A DNA stretch of 64,000 bases from Sphingobacterium faecium (GCF_003054045.1 NZ_QBKH01000003.1:124001-188000); one strand, 5' to 3'. Counted from the first letter of the stretch, positions 16,105 through 25,733 are shown. Numbers and translations are program-made. The notes: generated by a model from the letters alone, not told the origin.

Positions 16105-16281
16105 TTTTAATATAATTCCTTTCTTTTGCTAGGAGTCATGGAGGCTGATTAGGGCTTGTCATGTACTGTCTGGCGCTATCTGCACGTTTTTTTGTTTGTC
16201 ATAAACATTAAAGCAAGACGTTGTGGAACAACTAATAGCAATATAATTCTTACATATAAGTTAACATTAAATAGTAATTCA

Positions 16282-16584
16282 ATGCATTTATTACCTAGAG
16301 AGACGGAGAAGCTATTGCTTCATGTAGCTGGTGAACTCGCAAAAAAGCGTATGGCCAGAGGTGTCAAATTAAATTATCCAGAGTCTATTGCGTATATCAG
16401 CAGCGAACTTATGGAAGGTGCACGTGATGGTCGATCCGTTGCGGAACTGATGCAGTATGGGGCGACTTTGTTGACCCGTGAAGATGTGATGCAGGGTGTG
16501 CCTGAGATGATTCACGATATACAGATCGAGGCGACTTTTCCTGACGGTACCAAGTTGGTGACCGTGCATAATCCTATTCGTTAA
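16282..16584 (+). CDS. ureA: Urease subunit gamma
   Basis: 100 residues, the full family length, from the ATG at 16282 ([20 protein letters not shown]); an in-frame ATG at 16156 would add a non-homologous extension and is rejected. Contains [22 protein letters not shown] and [21 protein letters not shown]. It is the smallest of three urease structural proteins. Separate ureA and ureB genes mean the (alpha-beta-gamma)3 type of most bacteria, not the fused Helicobacter type. The 177-base region before it holds a small inverted repeat (GTTGT-GGA-ACAAC, 16220-16232). Confidence 0.98.
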   Translation: MHLLPRETEKLLLHVAGELAKKRMARGVKLNYPESIAYISSELMEGARDGRSVAELMQYGATLLTREDVMQGVPEMIHDIQIEATFPDGTKLVTVHNPIR

Positions 16585-16605
16585 TTTAATAAGAACATTG
16601 AAAAT

Positions 16606-16980
16606 ATGATTCCTGGAGAATATTTCATTCAAGATGGCGATATCATCTGTAATGAAGGTAGAGAAGTAACAACATTGACAGTTGTCAATACGGGAGATAG
16701 ACCGATTCAGGTGGGCTCTCATTATCATTTTTTTGAGGTCAATAAAATGATGGAATTTGATCGTGCATTAGCCTTTGGAAAGCGATTGAATATTATCGCG
16801 AGTACTGCTGTTCGTTTTGAACCAGGCGAATCCAAAATCGTGGAATTGGTTCCTTATGCTGGAGCAAGAAGAGTATATGGTCACAACGATCTGGTGAATG
16901 GTGATACGGAAACAGAAGTGGGAAAAATGAATGCTTTGAAAAAAGCAGATGCAAATGGCTTTAAAAATAAAAAATCATGA
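16606..16980 (+). CDS. ureB: Urease subunit beta
   Basis: 124 residues. [20 protein letters not shown] is the classic opening, followed by [22 protein letters not shown] and [14 protein letters not shown]. The C-terminus carries an extra Lys-rich tail of about 15 residues ([12 protein letters not shown]). It overlaps ureC by 4 bases (ATGA). Structural subunit of the cytoplasmic urease. Confidence 0.98.
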   Translation: MIPGEYFIQDGDIICNEGREVTTLTVVNTGDRPIQVGSHYHFFEVNKMMEFDRALAFGKRLNIIASTAVRFEPGESKIVELVPYAGARRVYGHNDLVNGDTETEVGKMNALKKADANGFKNKKS

Positions 16981-18698
16981 GCTTAAAGGTTAGTAGATTA
17001 AATTATGCAGCGATATTTGGTCCCACAGGAGGAGATAAAGTTCGTTTAGGAGATACAGAAATCATCATTGAGGTAGAAAAAGATTATGCATACTATGGTG
17101 ATGAGGCAAAGTTTGGTGGTGGTAAAACTATTCGTGATGGTATGTGTCAATCTTCGGTGCATACGCGTGATGAAGGTACATTGGATTTAGTGATCACAGA
17201 TGCGATTATCATTGATCACTGGGGTATTGTAAAAGGTGATATCGGGATCAAAGACGGAAAAATTGTTGGTGTAGGTCGTGCGGGTAACCCGGATACGATG
17301 GATAATATCACACCAAATATGATTATTGGTGCTTCGACCGAAGTTCATGGTGGTGCTGGATATATTGTCACTCCTGGAGGAATCGATACGCATATTCACT
17401 ACATCAGTCCTACGCAGACGGAAACGGCCTTATATAGCGGTATTACGACTATGATTGGAGGGGGAACTGGCCCTGCTGATGGCACGAATGCGACAACGGT
17501 AACACCTGGTAAGTGGAATATCCGGAAGATGATGCAGGCAGTGGAAGCTTTACCTATGAACTTCGGTTTCTTCGGTAAAGGTAATGTGGGTACAGAACAA
17601 CCGATCGTCGAACAGATCGAGGCGGGTGTACTGGGTGTCAAGATTCATGAGGATTGGGGCGCTACTCCTGCGACCATTGACCGCGCGCTTTCTGTAGCTG
17701 ATCAGTACGATGTACAAGTCGCAATTCATACAGATACGTTGAATGAAGCTGGATTTTTAGAAGATACGATGGCAGCGATCAATGGTCGTGTCATCCACAC
17801 TTTCCATACGGAAGGTGCTGGTGGTGGTCACGCTCCCGATATCATTAAATCGGCTATGTACCCAAATGTATTGCCTGCGTCGACAAACCCGACTCGTCCG
17901 TTTACTAAAAATACGATTGACGAACATCTGGATATGTTGATGGTCTGTCACCATTTAAGTAAAGATATTCCTGAAGATGTTGCTTTTGCGGATTCCCGTA
18001 TTCGTCCTGAAACGATTGCTGCGGAAGATATTCTACAAGATCGAGGTGTTTTCAGTATCATGAGCTCGGATTCTCAAGCCATGGGTCGTGTAGGTGAGGT
18101 GATCCTCAGAACATGGCAAACTGCGGATAAGATGAAGAAACAGACGGGGGCACTTCCGGAAGATGAGGGTACTGGGAATGATAATTTTAGAGCTAGACGT
18201 TATGTGGCTAAATATACGATCAACCCTGCTATTGCACATGGTATCTCTAAATACGTGGGTTCTATAGAACAGGGTAAAATAGCGGATATGGTGATCTGGC
18301 GTCCTGCTTTGTTTGGCGCTAAGCCTGAAATGATCATTAAAGGCGGAATGATTATCGCTTCGAAAATGGGAGATGCCAATGCATCTATTCCTACTCCTCA
18401 GCCCATCATCTTGCGTACGATGTATGGTGGTTATGGTAAAGCATTGACGGAGACTTGTTTCAACTTTGTTTCTAAAATTTCAATTGAAAAAGGAATCAAA
18501 GAGGAGTACGGATTGAACAAAACATTACTACCTGTGGAAAACTGCCGTAATATCTCCAAAAAAGATATGATCCACAATGATGCTACTCCAGAGATCATCG
18601 TGAATCCAGAAAACTATGAAGTGAGTGTCGATGGTGAGGTGATCAAATGTGAACCGATTGATCAGGTTGCTTTGGGACAATTGTATTTCTTGTTTTAA
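16977..18698 (+). CDS. ureC: Urease subunit alpha (catalytic)
   Basis: 573 residues, full length. Hydrolyses urea to ammonia and carbamate with a two-nickel centre. All active-site residues are present with a constant shift of +5 from the Klebsiella enzyme: nickel ligands His139, His141, carbamylated Lys222, His251, His277 and Asp365, substrate-binding His224 and catalytic His325 (MVCHHL, with the mobile-flap Cys324). Nothing suggests loss of activity. It is followed by a stem-loop and a small outer-membrane protein gene before the accessory genes. Confidence 0.99.
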   Translation: MSLKVSRLNYAAIFGPTGGDKVRLGDTEIIIEVEKDYAYYGDEAKFGGGKTIRDGMCQSSVHTRDEGTLDLVITDAIIIDHWGIVKGDIGIKDGKIVGVGRAGNPDTMDNITPNMIIGASTEVHGGAGYIVTPGGIDTHIHYISPTQTETALYSGITTMIGGGTGPADGTNATTVTPGKWNIRKMMQAVEALPMNFGFFGKGNVGTEQPIVEQIEAGVLGVKIHEDWGATPATIDRALSVADQYDVQVAIHTDTLNEAGFLEDTMAAINGRVIHTFHTEGAGGGHAPDIIKSAMYPNVLPASTNPTRPFTKNTIDEHLDMLMVCHHLSKDIPEDVAFADSRIRPETIAAEDILQDRGVFSIMSSDSQAMGRVGEVILRTWQTADKMKKQTGALPEDEGTGNDNFRARRYVAKYTINPAIAHGISKYVGSIEQGKIADMVIWRPALFGAKPEMIIKGGMIIASKMGDANASIPTPQPIILRTMYGGYGKALTETCFNFVSKISIEKGIKEEYGLNKTLLPVENCRNISKKDMIHNDATPEIIVNPENYEVSVDGEVIKCEPIDQVALGQLYFLF

Positions 18699-18714
18699 TT
18701 GGATCGCTAATTTT

Positions 18715-18741
18715 TATGGTGTGACAGTTGGTCACACCATA
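18715..18741. repeat. Perfect stem-loop between ureC and the accessory genes
   Basis: TATGGTGTGAC and GTCACACCATA form an 11-base perfect stem with a 5-base loop. No T run follows, so it may act as an mRNA stabiliser or processing site that raises the level of structural over accessory transcripts, rather than as a terminator. Confidence 0.6.
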
Positions 18742-18759
18742 AATTGTGAATAAATAATA

Positions 18760-19350
18760 ATGAAAAATTTGAAACTATTTTTAGCAAGCTGTTTAGCAAT
18801 AGCCTGCTTTTCGATACCATCTGCCTACGCACAAAAAGGTGGTGTTATGCTTTATGGTTCATTTAATTACCATGAAACTGAAGCAGGTCATCAGCTCAGT
18901 GCGGCACCACTGGGGGTCGGTTATTTTTTTAATGATAATATGAATGTGGGGCTGAACTATGGTTTCAATACTTCGAAAAATAGGACATTGGATTTTACTG
19001 ATCATTTTCATGAGGTCGGACCATTTTACAGCAATACTTGGCCTCTAGGTAAATATTTTAATTTAATCGGGCAGGTAGAGGTGCATTATATTTGGGGCAA
19101 TGAGCATGCTGTCCATGCTGCTGATATGATGGCGGACGGTAGCTATAACGGCTACTTGCTAAGAGCTTATCCTTTGGTGGGTATTAACTTAGGTAAAGGT
19201 TGGGCACTTAAAGCAAAAGTTGCGGAGCTTTCTTATAAGAAGAAGCAGAGTAAAGATGTTTCTATATCCAATGATCATGAAATCATCACTGGCATCAATG
19301 GTTCTACGGTTGGTCTTGGGATATCAAAAAATCTATTTATTAAGGGATAA
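18760..19350 (+). CDS. Small outer-membrane beta-barrel protein in the urease operon
   Basis: 196 residues. Signal peptide MKNLKLFLASCLAIACFSIP to about residue 25 (AYAQ). The rest alternates short amphipathic strands with Gly and aromatic residues (GVGYFFNDNMNVGLNYGF, YLLRAYPLVGINLGKGWALKAKV) and fits the eight-strand OmpW/OMP_b-brl type barrel of Bacteroidota. Two stretches are His-rich (FTDHFHEVGPF, VEVHYIWGNEHAVHAADMM). Its place between ureC and ureE, with 2 bases to ureE, makes it part of the urease operon. A pore for urea or ammonia, or a metal role for the His residues, is conceivable; neither is shown by sequence. Confidence 0.75.
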   Translation: MKNLKLFLASCLAIACFSIPSAYAQKGGVMLYGSFNYHETEAGHQLSAAPLGVGYFFNDNMNVGLNYGFNTSKNRTLDFTDHFHEVGPFYSNTWPLGKYFNLIGQVEVHYIWGNEHAVHAADMMADGSYNGYLLRAYPLVGINLGKGWALKAKVAELSYKKKQSKDVSISNDHEIITGINGSTVGLGISKNLFIKG

Positions 19351-19352
19351 TA

Positions 19353-19850
19353 ATGATTATTACAGAAATCACAAGAAATATCAAAAACGAGGTGGTCAAT
19401 AAGCGTTGTGATCTGCTCATGATTGAATGGTACGAATCTACCAAACGTATTCAACGTTTGCGTACGGAGGAGGGTATGGATATCGCCTTTAAATTATTGG
19501 GAAATACTTCTCAATTGCATGATGGAGATATTCTGTACGAGGATGCTGACAAAATTGTTGTCATCGCCATCCGTGCTTGTGATGTGATCTGTATAGAAAT
19601 GTTGAATTTTTTGGAGATTGCTTTTATAAGTTGTGAAATAGGTAACAAGCATTTGCCCTTATTTGTGGAGGGTAACGAATTGCTGATCCCTTTTGAGCGA
19701 ACGATGCAAACCTGGCTGGACAAGCAAGATGTTTCCTATACGCTTGCTTCACGTCAATTACTGCGTCAGTTGAATGCTCATGTCGATGCAAATTATCATC
19801 GTCGGCTCAAATCTTCAACAAAGGGGATCCCTTTATTTATTAAAGCATAA
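19353..19850 (+). CDS. ureE: UreE urease nickel chaperone, second copy
   Basis: 165 residues, canonical for the family. N-terminal peptide-binding domain, then the ferredoxin-like metal domain with GNKHLPLF (residues 97-104, metal ligand His100). The C-terminus holds ANYHRR rather than a poly-His tail. This copy is in the standard place in front of ureF, so it is the housekeeping UreE; the copy at 9164 goes with hypA/hypB. Both lack extended nickel storage tails. Confidence 0.92.
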   Translation: MIITEITRNIKNEVVNKRCDLLMIEWYESTKRIQRLRTEEGMDIAFKLLGNTSQLHDGDILYEDADKIVVIAIRACDVICIEMLNFLEIAFISCEIGNKHLPLFVEGNELLIPFERTMQTWLDKQDVSYTLASRQLLRQLNAHVDANYHRRLKSSTKGIPLFIKA

Positions 19851-19855
19851 AATAT

Positions 19856-20545
19856 ATGGAAAATAAATTTTTAGGCAAGCTTCTTCATTTGTCAGATCCG
19901 ACGTTACCAATCGGTGGATTTACCCATTCGAATGGATTGGAGACGTATGTGCAAAAGGAGATCGTGCATAATAAAGATACTGCTGAGTCGTATGTGAGAC
20001 ACAATTTGTGGTATAACTTGAAGTATAATGATGCGGCTTTGATGCGTCTTGCTTATGATGCTACCCGAAATCTTGATATCGATCTGTTGCGGTCTTTGGA
20101 TGAAGAGTGTACGGCATTGAAGAGTCCGAAGGAAATCCGTGAAGCCAGTAAGAAATTGGGGGTGCGTTTGTATAAGATTTTTTCACGGTATCAGGAGCAA
20201 CCCATATTGATTTCTTGGGGTAAATTGATTAAGCAGAAAAGGGTGGATAGTCATTATTGTTTGGTGTATGGTATGTTGGCTGCTTTATTAGACATCCCGA
20301 TTCGGGAAGCCTTGCATGGCTACTATTATAATGCTGCCATCACGATGGTGACCAATGCGGTAAAATTGGTACCTCTTGGACAGTTGGATGGTCAGGATAT
20401 TTTATTTTATCTGCATGATGATCTGATGACTTTATGTGATGAAACGCTGGAAGTGGATCGTGATCTGATCGGTCTATGTAATGTTGGATTTGATATCCGC
20501 TGTATGCAGCATGAACGGTTGTATACACGGGTTTACATTTCTTAA
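19856..20545 (+). CDS. ureF: Urease accessory protein UreF
   Basis: 229 residues, all-helical. The opening [23 protein letters not shown] is the family signature, followed by [10 protein letters not shown] and the late [16 protein letters not shown] segment. UreF bridges UreD and UreG in the pre-activation complex and gates GTP hydrolysis so that nickel enters the apo-urease. It lies 5 bases after ureE and 14 before ureG. Confidence 0.95.
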   Translation: MENKFLGKLLHLSDPTLPIGGFTHSNGLETYVQKEIVHNKDTAESYVRHNLWYNLKYNDAALMRLAYDATRNLDIDLLRSLDEECTALKSPKEIREASKKLGVRLYKIFSRYQEQPILISWGKLIKQKRVDSHYCLVYGMLAALLDIPIREALHGYYYNAAITMVTNAVKLVPLGQLDGQDILFYLHDDLMTLCDETLEVDRDLIGLCNVGFDIRCMQHERLYTRVYIS

Positions 20546-20559
20546 TTAAATACGAACAA

Positions 20560-21198
20560 ATGGAAAATAGAAAATATGTTAAGATAGGTGTAGGTGGTCC
20601 GGTTGGATCTGGAAAAACGGCACTGTTGGAGTGTCTGTGTAAACGCTTGAAACATGAATTGAATCTTGCGGTTATTACCAATGATATCTATACGAAGGAG
20701 GATGCCGAATACATGGCTAAAAACAGTACGTTGTCTCCTGATCGTATTATTGGTGTAGAGACGGGTGGTTGTCCGCATACAGCTATCCGTGAGGATGCGA
20801 GTATGAATCTAGAGGCTGTGGAAGAACTTGCGGAGCGCTTTCCTGATCTTGAATTGATCTTGATCGAGAGTGGTGGTGATAATTTGACTTCAACTTATAG
20901 TCCTGATCTTGCGGATATCACCATTTTTGTGATCGATGTGGGTGAGGGGGAAAAGATGCCCCGTAAAGGTGGACCGGCGATTACCCGATCGGATTTATTG
21001 TTGATCAATAAAATGGATTTAGCTCCTTATGTTGGTGCTAGTTTGGAGGTGATGGAGCATGATGCTCGGAAAATGCGAAAAGGGGCTCCCTTTTTATTTT
21101 CGAATTTGAAAACAGGAACGGGATTGGATGAAATCATCGGATGGATCAAAAAATATGCTTTATTGCATGATGTAGCGGAACCTAATTTATTGCGTTAA
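20560..21198 (+). CDS. ureG: Urease accessory GTPase UreG
   Basis: 212 residues. P-loop GGPVGSGKT (residues 12-20), [13 protein letters not shown], the metal-binding Cys71-Pro-His73 in [14 protein letters not shown], and [10 protein letters not shown] for guanine recognition. UreG dimerises with nickel at the CPH motif and delivers it to urease on GTP hydrolysis. It is a close structural relative of HypB, also encoded in this island at 8430-9158. No His-rich N-terminus. Confidence 0.98.
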   Translation: MENRKYVKIGVGGPVGSGKTALLECLCKRLKHELNLAVITNDIYTKEDAEYMAKNSTLSPDRIIGVETGGCPHTAIREDASMNLEAVEELAERFPDLELILIESGGDNLTSTYSPDLADITIFVIDVGEGEKMPRKGGPAITRSDLLLINKMDLAPYVGASLEVMEHDARKMRKGAPFLFSNLKTGTGLDEIIGWIKKYALLHDVAEPNLLR

Positions 21199-21199
21199 T

Positions 21200-21991
21200 A
21201 TGATCTGTTCTTTAAATATCAACGTCGCCCATCGTGAAGGAAAGTCTTATCTCAAGGATGCTTATGTCACACAACCTTTTCGTATCGTTCCGGTAGGACA
21301 ATACAGGAGGGATAAAGGGGCATACTTGATGATCATGAGCTCATCACCTGGGTTACTGGATGGTGATGATCATCGGATCCAAATTACGATAGATCCTGGT
21401 GCTAAATTGCAACTGCAGACTCAGGCTTATCAGCGTCTTTTTCATATGAAAGGTAAATCGGTACAAAAAACGGAAGTTACGCTCGGCGAAGGGGCGGTGT
21501 TTTCTTTTGTTCCGCACCCTATTGTTCCTCAAAATTCTTCTCATTTTCTTAGCCATAATATTATCCACATGCAAAAGAACTGTCACCTCATATTGAGTGA
21601 TATCGTGACTTGTGGACGGAAACTGTCGGGAGAGGTTTTTGAGTATAATCATTTTCAGAATCTGACTCAATGTTATGTGGATGGCCGACTGATCTTGAAA
21701 GATAATGTGCTGCTGCAACCCGACAAAATGCCGATACAGGATATCGGGATATTGGAAGGTTTTACCCATCAGGGAACATTTATTTATCTCAATACGGCAG
21801 GGAAAGCTGTTGGGGACTGGATCGAAAAATTCCATCAGCAATATGAGCATCTTACGGATATCGAATTTGGCATCAGTGCACTACAGCAGGATGGATTTAT
21901 GATCCGGATATTGGGATATGGTGCCGAACAGTTGTTTACTATTTTTCAGGAGGTCCAACAAGAACTGTGGGATGCTGAACTCCTTATTTAA
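21200..21991 (+). CDS. ureD: Urease accessory protein UreD (UreH)
   Basis: 263 residues, one base after ureG. The family patterns are visible: YLMIMSSSPGLLDGDDHRIQI, LQTQAYQRLFHMKG, FVPHPIVPQNSSHF and LSDIVTCGRKLSGEVF. UreD docks on the urease alpha-beta subunits and channels nickel from UreG through UreF to the active site. Urease operons often put ureD first; here, as in many Bacteroidota, it comes last. It precedes a urea channel gene after about 50 bases that hold a weak hairpin. Confidence 0.95.
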   Translation: MICSLNINVAHREGKSYLKDAYVTQPFRIVPVGQYRRDKGAYLMIMSSSPGLLDGDDHRIQITIDPGAKLQLQTQAYQRLFHMKGKSVQKTEVTLGEGAVFSFVPHPIVPQNSSHFLSHNIIHMQKNCHLILSDIVTCGRKLSGEVFEYNHFQNLTQCYVDGRLILKDNVLLQPDKMPIQDIGILEGFTHQGTFIYLNTAGKAVGDWIEKFHQQYEHLTDIEFGISALQQDGFMIRILGYGAEQLFTIFQEVQQELWDAELLI

Positions 21992-22042
21992 TTATTTTAA
22001 TGAGACTATTTTTTTAGTCTTATCACATCAATTTATCTCAAA

Positions 22043-22939
22043 ATGAGGGATCAAGTTTTAGCTTATATAAAAGCTTTTTTTAGAGGTTTCGGACAGATCA
22101 TGTTGCAGAATAATGCTTGGACAGGCATATTATTTATTGGTGCCATTTTATATGACTCGACTTTAATGGGTTTTGCAGGTATATTGGCCAATGTTGTAGG
22201 GGTTGCAACGGCAAAAATACTGAAATACGATGAAGAACATATTACTCATGGATTATTTGGTTTTAATGCTTCTTTATTTGGTGTCGCCCTGGTTTTCTAT
22301 TTTGAGGCAAACATCTGGATCTGGATGACATTGATTCTTGGTTCCATGTTGACCACACTGATGATGGGATTTGCGCTCAAAAGAAATTTACCTGCTTTTA
22401 CTTTTCCTTTTATAGCAGTAACCTGGATTTCACTCTATATCTTGAGTATTCCGCAACTTGCCATGTCTACCGTATCACAACATTTTGTTGATATCCAAGA
22501 GATGGATGATTTCTTGATCGAGGGACATGCTTTTGGGCAAGTGATCTTTCAGGGAAGCCTGATCGCAGGATTGATCTTTTTCCTTGGTGTATTTATGAGC
22601 AATCCGATGGCTGCACTTTATGCTTTCGCTGCGGTGATCATCAGCATTTACCTATCTCATTATGGTCATGAATCGGAAACGATGATCAGCAACGGAACGT
22701 TTAGTTTCAATGCTGTACTCTGTGGTATTGCTTTAAGCGGGACTCGTGTACGCGATGGATTATATGTCCTGATTGCTGTCGTGATTGCTACTTATTGTGA
22801 TCATGTGCTTGTGCACTATGGCTGGACGACATTGACTTTTCCTTTTGTCGTAGCGATGTGGGCTATGGAACCTGTTAAACGTTTGGATAAATGGATCGTT
22901 GGACGATTTGAAGAAACTTTTAAAAACAGGTTTTCTTAA
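22043..22939 (+). CDS. Urea channel (UT family)
   Basis: 298 residues, about ten membrane helices in two similar halves. The repeats are visible: NNAWTGILFIGAILYDSTLMGFAG with HGLFGFNASLFGVAL in the first half, and SNPMAALYAFAAVII with NGTFSFNAVLCGIAL in the second. This is the urea transporter pattern (UT-A/UT-B, Actinobacillus ApUT), a passive inner-membrane channel that lets urea reach the cytoplasmic urease. It is clearly part of the urease unit. A strong hairpin follows its stop. Confidence 0.93.
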   Translation: MRDQVLAYIKAFFRGFGQIMLQNNAWTGILFIGAILYDSTLMGFAGILANVVGVATAKILKYDEEHITHGLFGFNASLFGVALVFYFEANIWIWMTLILGSMLTTLMMGFALKRNLPAFTFPFIAVTWISLYILSIPQLAMSTVSQHFVDIQEMDDFLIEGHAFGQVIFQGSLIAGLIFFLGVFMSNPMAALYAFAAVIISIYLSHYGHESETMISNGTFSFNAVLCGIALSGTRVRDGLYVLIAVVIATYCDHVLVHYGWTTLTFPFVVAMWAMEPVKRLDKWIVGRFEETFKNRFS

Positions 22940-22963
22940 AAGGAGCAAACCTTATCTGCTATA

Positions 22964-23002
22964 CAAACTGATCAATGGTGGAGTCGCTATTGGTCAGTTT
23001 TG
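22964..23002. terminator. Hairpin after the urea channel gene
   Basis: CAAACTGATCAAT pairs with ATTGGTCAGTTTTG, giving a long stem with one or two imperfect pairs around a loop of 12. The T run is only the end of the stem, so termination may be partial and the DUF2490 gene may still be read through. Confidence 0.5.
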
Positions 23003-23051
23003 TACGGGTATAAAACAGACTAATGGTCATTAAAAAACAACTATACAATCG

Positions 23052-23855
23052 ATGAAAAATATGCTTTATAAAATAATACTCTTACTCTTTCTTATTATCA
23101 GTCCATTTTTATTACTTCACGCACAGATCAGTCCTCCAGGATTGGGAAAGGCAAAGACGGCCTCGTGGTCTGCCTTAGGACTTAAACGTCAGTTGGATAG
23201 TACTGGTAAGAAAGAAGCATTGACTTACCTCGGCCTAGGAACCAAAAGTACACCTGATGATTCCAATCCTTTTCATAAACAAGCTATTTTTGTCCTCAAT
23301 CACGAGGTATATCACAAATTTGCAAAGAACCAGCAATATAGTTATGCGTTGAGCTATCGTCGTCAAAATGTATATGATGCAGATGCTCCTTATCATGGTG
23401 AAGGGGTAGAACAGGAGTTTCGCTTGTATGGCCGCTATGCTTATACTTTCAGATTCGGTGAGCGCTGGAAATGGAAAAATACGGTCAGACAGGAATTTCG
23501 TAAATTTTTTACTGCGGATTTTAAGGAGGCAGAGGAGAATTTTCAATTGCGAACTAGACTTAAAACACAGGTGAATCTGAAGCTTTCGGATAAGAATAAA
23601 CAGGAACTTGCGTTTAGTGCTGAGGGCTTGTTTGCGGTAAGTAAAATGTATGAGCCGAAAGATGAATGGTCAAAATTTGCTTATAAGGAATCGCGTTTGG
23701 CTTTATATTACATGACGGATATCCCGAATACTCCTTTGCACGTGGATGTAGGATATATGAATGATTTAATTAAAGGCTATCGTCAAGCAGACTTTGGTGT
23801 TCATTATCTCGCTGTTGATCTGATCTGGAATCTACCTTATAAAAAGAAGCATTAA
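23052..23855 (+). CDS. DUF2490-type outer-membrane protein
   Basis: 267 residues. Signal peptide to about residue 25 (LLHAQI). The remainder is strand-rich with alternating aromatic and charged residues (YALSYRRQNVYDAD, EFRLYGRYAYTFRFGERWKWKN, LYYMTDIPNTPLHVDVGY), matching DUF2490 beta-barrel proteins of Bacteroidota. Function unknown. It follows the urea channel on the same strand; whether it is part of the unit depends on the hairpin before it. Its stop overlaps by 4 bases the stop of the AraC regulator on the other strand. Confidence 0.7.
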   Translation: MKNMLYKIILLLFLIISPFLLLHAQISPPGLGKAKTASWSALGLKRQLDSTGKKEALTYLGLGTKSTPDDSNPFHKQAIFVLNHEVYHKFAKNQQYSYALSYRRQNVYDADAPYHGEGVEQEFRLYGRYAYTFRFGERWKWKNTVRQEFRKFFTADFKEAEENFQLRTRLKTQVNLKLSDKNKQELAFSAEGLFAVSKMYEPKDEWSKFAYKESRLALYYMTDIPNTPLHVDVGYMNDLIKGYRQADFGVHYLAVDLIWNLPYKKKH

Positions 23856-24739
23856 TCGGAAAGAAATTTATGTTTGCGATAATCACTGGGTGAATAACCG
23901 GTGACTTTCTTGAATAAACGGGTAAAGTAGGAGGGAGATTTATATTTCATTTCGAATGCAATGCCTGCAATATCCCTGGTAGCGTCCTGTAATAAGATTT
24001 GACTGTGTAGGATACTGATTTCGTTGATCCATTGTTTAGGCGGTTTGTTGGTTGCTTCTTTCACACATTTGTTGAGGTAGTTTTCGGATATATGCAGTAA
24101 GTTGGCATAAAATAAAACATTCTTGTGATCGGTGTGAAATTTCTGTACAAACTCCCGAAACCGAAATGCAATATCCAATTGTCTGCTCATCGGTGCTTTT
24201 ACTTCGTAATCGGTTTTAATTATTTTTAATAAGATGCATTGTAGCATCGACACACAGATCTCCATGACCTTCCCTTCTGTAAAGAGCTCTTCTTCCAAGA
24301 GTTGAAGCATTTTTTGAATCCACACGGAAACATGCTCTGACAGGGGGGTAAAGGGATGTGAATTGAAAAATCGAATGTCATTGATGCCTAATTCAATATC
24401 GGTCACGATTTCGTTTTCATAAACAACGAAAAAACCTTCTGCGTCATCTGAGATCGCTAACGTAGCTGTAATATTTCCTTGTTTAACATTAATCACTTGA
24501 TTTTCTGCTAATGTATAAGAACCTGACTCTAAATGTTGTGTTAAGGTTCCTTTGGTCACAAAGATGAGAAAATTAAAGGTGGTACGGTAGGGGATAACGG
24601 GCATGAGGATACTCCGTAGGTAATTTTCGATACGGTAGACTTGTATTTTGCTTTCGTTGAATAGATTATGCTCCGTTACATCTGGCAAAAAAAGCTTTTT
24701 GTATTCGTAGTTGTTGATAATCTTAATCGACGATTTCAT
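23852..24739 (-). CDS. AraC-family transcriptional regulator
   Basis: 295 residues. N-terminal cupin-like sensing region (FLIFVTKGTLTQHLESGSYTL, then QVINVKQGNITATLAISDDAEGFFVVYE) and a C-terminal double helix-turn-helix (LLHISENYLNKCVKEATNKPP, then IAGIAFEMKYKSPSYFTRLFKKVTG) with the usual GYSPSDYRK end. It converges on the urease island, the only regulator directly at its borders. It could control urea or nickel genes, but AraC proteins of this type are frequent and often act elsewhere. Confidence 0.92.
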   Translation of the reverse strand: MKSSIKIINNYEYKKLFLPDVTEHNLFNESKIQVYRIENYLRSILMPVIPYRTTFNFLIFVTKGTLTQHLESGSYTLAENQVINVKQGNITATLAISDDAEGFFVVYENEIVTDIELGINDIRFFNSHPFTPLSEHVSVWIQKMLQLLEEELFTEGKVMEICVSMLQCILLKIIKTDYEVKAPMSRQLDIAFRFREFVQKFHTDHKNVLFYANLLHISENYLNKCVKEATNKPPKQWINEISILHSQILLQDATRDIAGIAFEMKYKSPSYFTRLFKKVTGYSPSDYRKHKFLSD

Positions 24740-24886
24740 AATCCTATTGCTCTAAAAAAATCTTTTCATATCATGTCCATGAAAGAGATTGTGTATATAC
24801 AAATATACGATTTAGAGCCCTAATTTACAGTGTAATCGTATGGATAAAATTTGTTTTAAATGGAAGTATTACGATAAAATGGTGAT

Positions 24887-24914
24887 AAAAAAAGCTCCAA
24901 TATGGAGCTTTTTT
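24887..24914. terminator. Bidirectional hairpin terminator
   Basis: GCTCC and GGAGC arms with A run and T run on the two sides, extending the stem to 12 pairs. Lies after the META-domain gene (minus strand) and upstream of the AraC gene. Confidence 0.8.
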
Positions 24915-24944
24915 CTGTTTATTGTTTTTATTTGAGGTATTGTT

Positions 24945-25733
24945 TTATTTTTTTTGAAAACGCATCATCGCAATATCGCCCATGATCAAGGTCAATGTAG
25001 TTCCATTGACATCGAAAGACGTGATTTTGCCTAGGGTGCTGAAGTAAACACTTTCTCCTGAACCTTCACATGCCATTTTAGTGGAGGCTAATGGACCAAA
25101 ACTGATGTGGTTGTTTTCGGTTTTGAATGTACCATTGTAATTATTGCAGCTACTATTTCCAGATACTTTTTTTGTACTTAAATCAAAGGTGATCGAAGGT
25201 TTTTCATTTGGATATAACCCTTGGAATGCGATACGGGGTCCCGAGATATAATCGAGTTCCCATGTCCCAGCTAATGCTTGTTCGCCTTTTTCAGGTTTGA
25301 TAAGTGTAAATTTAGCTAAGGTCTTACTACCTTTATTCAGACTCAATATTTCTCCAGCAATGGTGTAACTATCTACTGCAATAATGGATTTTGATAACGA
25401 TTGTTCAATATCGAACTCCGGACATGCCATCATGGTAGAAATACCTTGTTCGAATTTAATTTTATTTTTTCCAGAGATATTTACTACTCCACCTAACGTA
25501 TTACAACCGGCATTAGCAGCATATCTGTTGTCTTCAAATTGTAAGAACGGTACGCGACCGTTTACTTGTGCTGGTACTGTTTTTCCATCTACTTCGATCA
25601 GTTGCCATTTGTTTCCTTTCAGTTGCATAGTCTCTGTCGTTGACGTTTCTTTATTCGTATTTTTCTTGTAAATAGAACAACTGCTTAATCCTAAGATCAG
25701 CGTTGCCATGATTAAAATCTGATTGAATTTCAT
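24945..25733 (-). CDS. Lipoprotein with two META/HslJ domains
   Basis: 262 residues. Lipoprotein signal with Cys19 (LILGLSSC). Two repeats of the META domain follow: NKWQLIEVDGKTVPAQVNG with AANAGCNTLGG and MMACP in the first, and GTWELDYISGPRIAFQ with SGNSSCNNYNG and KMACEG in the second. The paired Cys in each repeat (GCNTxxG and MACP) are the conserved ones. HslJ-type proteins are outer-membrane or periplasmic and linked to heat and antibiotic stress. Stands alone between two terminators. Confidence 0.88.
   Translation of the reverse strand: MKFNQILIMATLILGLSSCSIYKKNTNKETSTTETMQLKGNKWQLIEVDGKTVPAQVNGRVPFLQFEDNRYAANAGCNTLGGVVNISGKNKIKFEQGISTMMACPEFDIEQSLSKSIIAVDSYTIAGEILSLNKGSKTLAKFTLIKPEKGEQALAGTWELDYISGPRIAFQGLYPNEKPSITFDLSTKKVSGNSSCNNYNGTFKTENNHISFGPLASTKMACEGSGESVYFSTLGKITSFDVNGTTLTLIMGDIAMMRFQKK

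Noticed and set aside
18715-18741. Rho-independent terminator after ureC
   Set aside because: The stem is perfect but no T run follows on either strand, and the next genes (ureE, ureF, ureG, ureD) must be expressed with ureC.
21353-21850. Minus-strand ORF of 165 codons inside ureD
   Set aside because: It is fully covered by ureD, a conserved gene in the other frame, and shows no motif.
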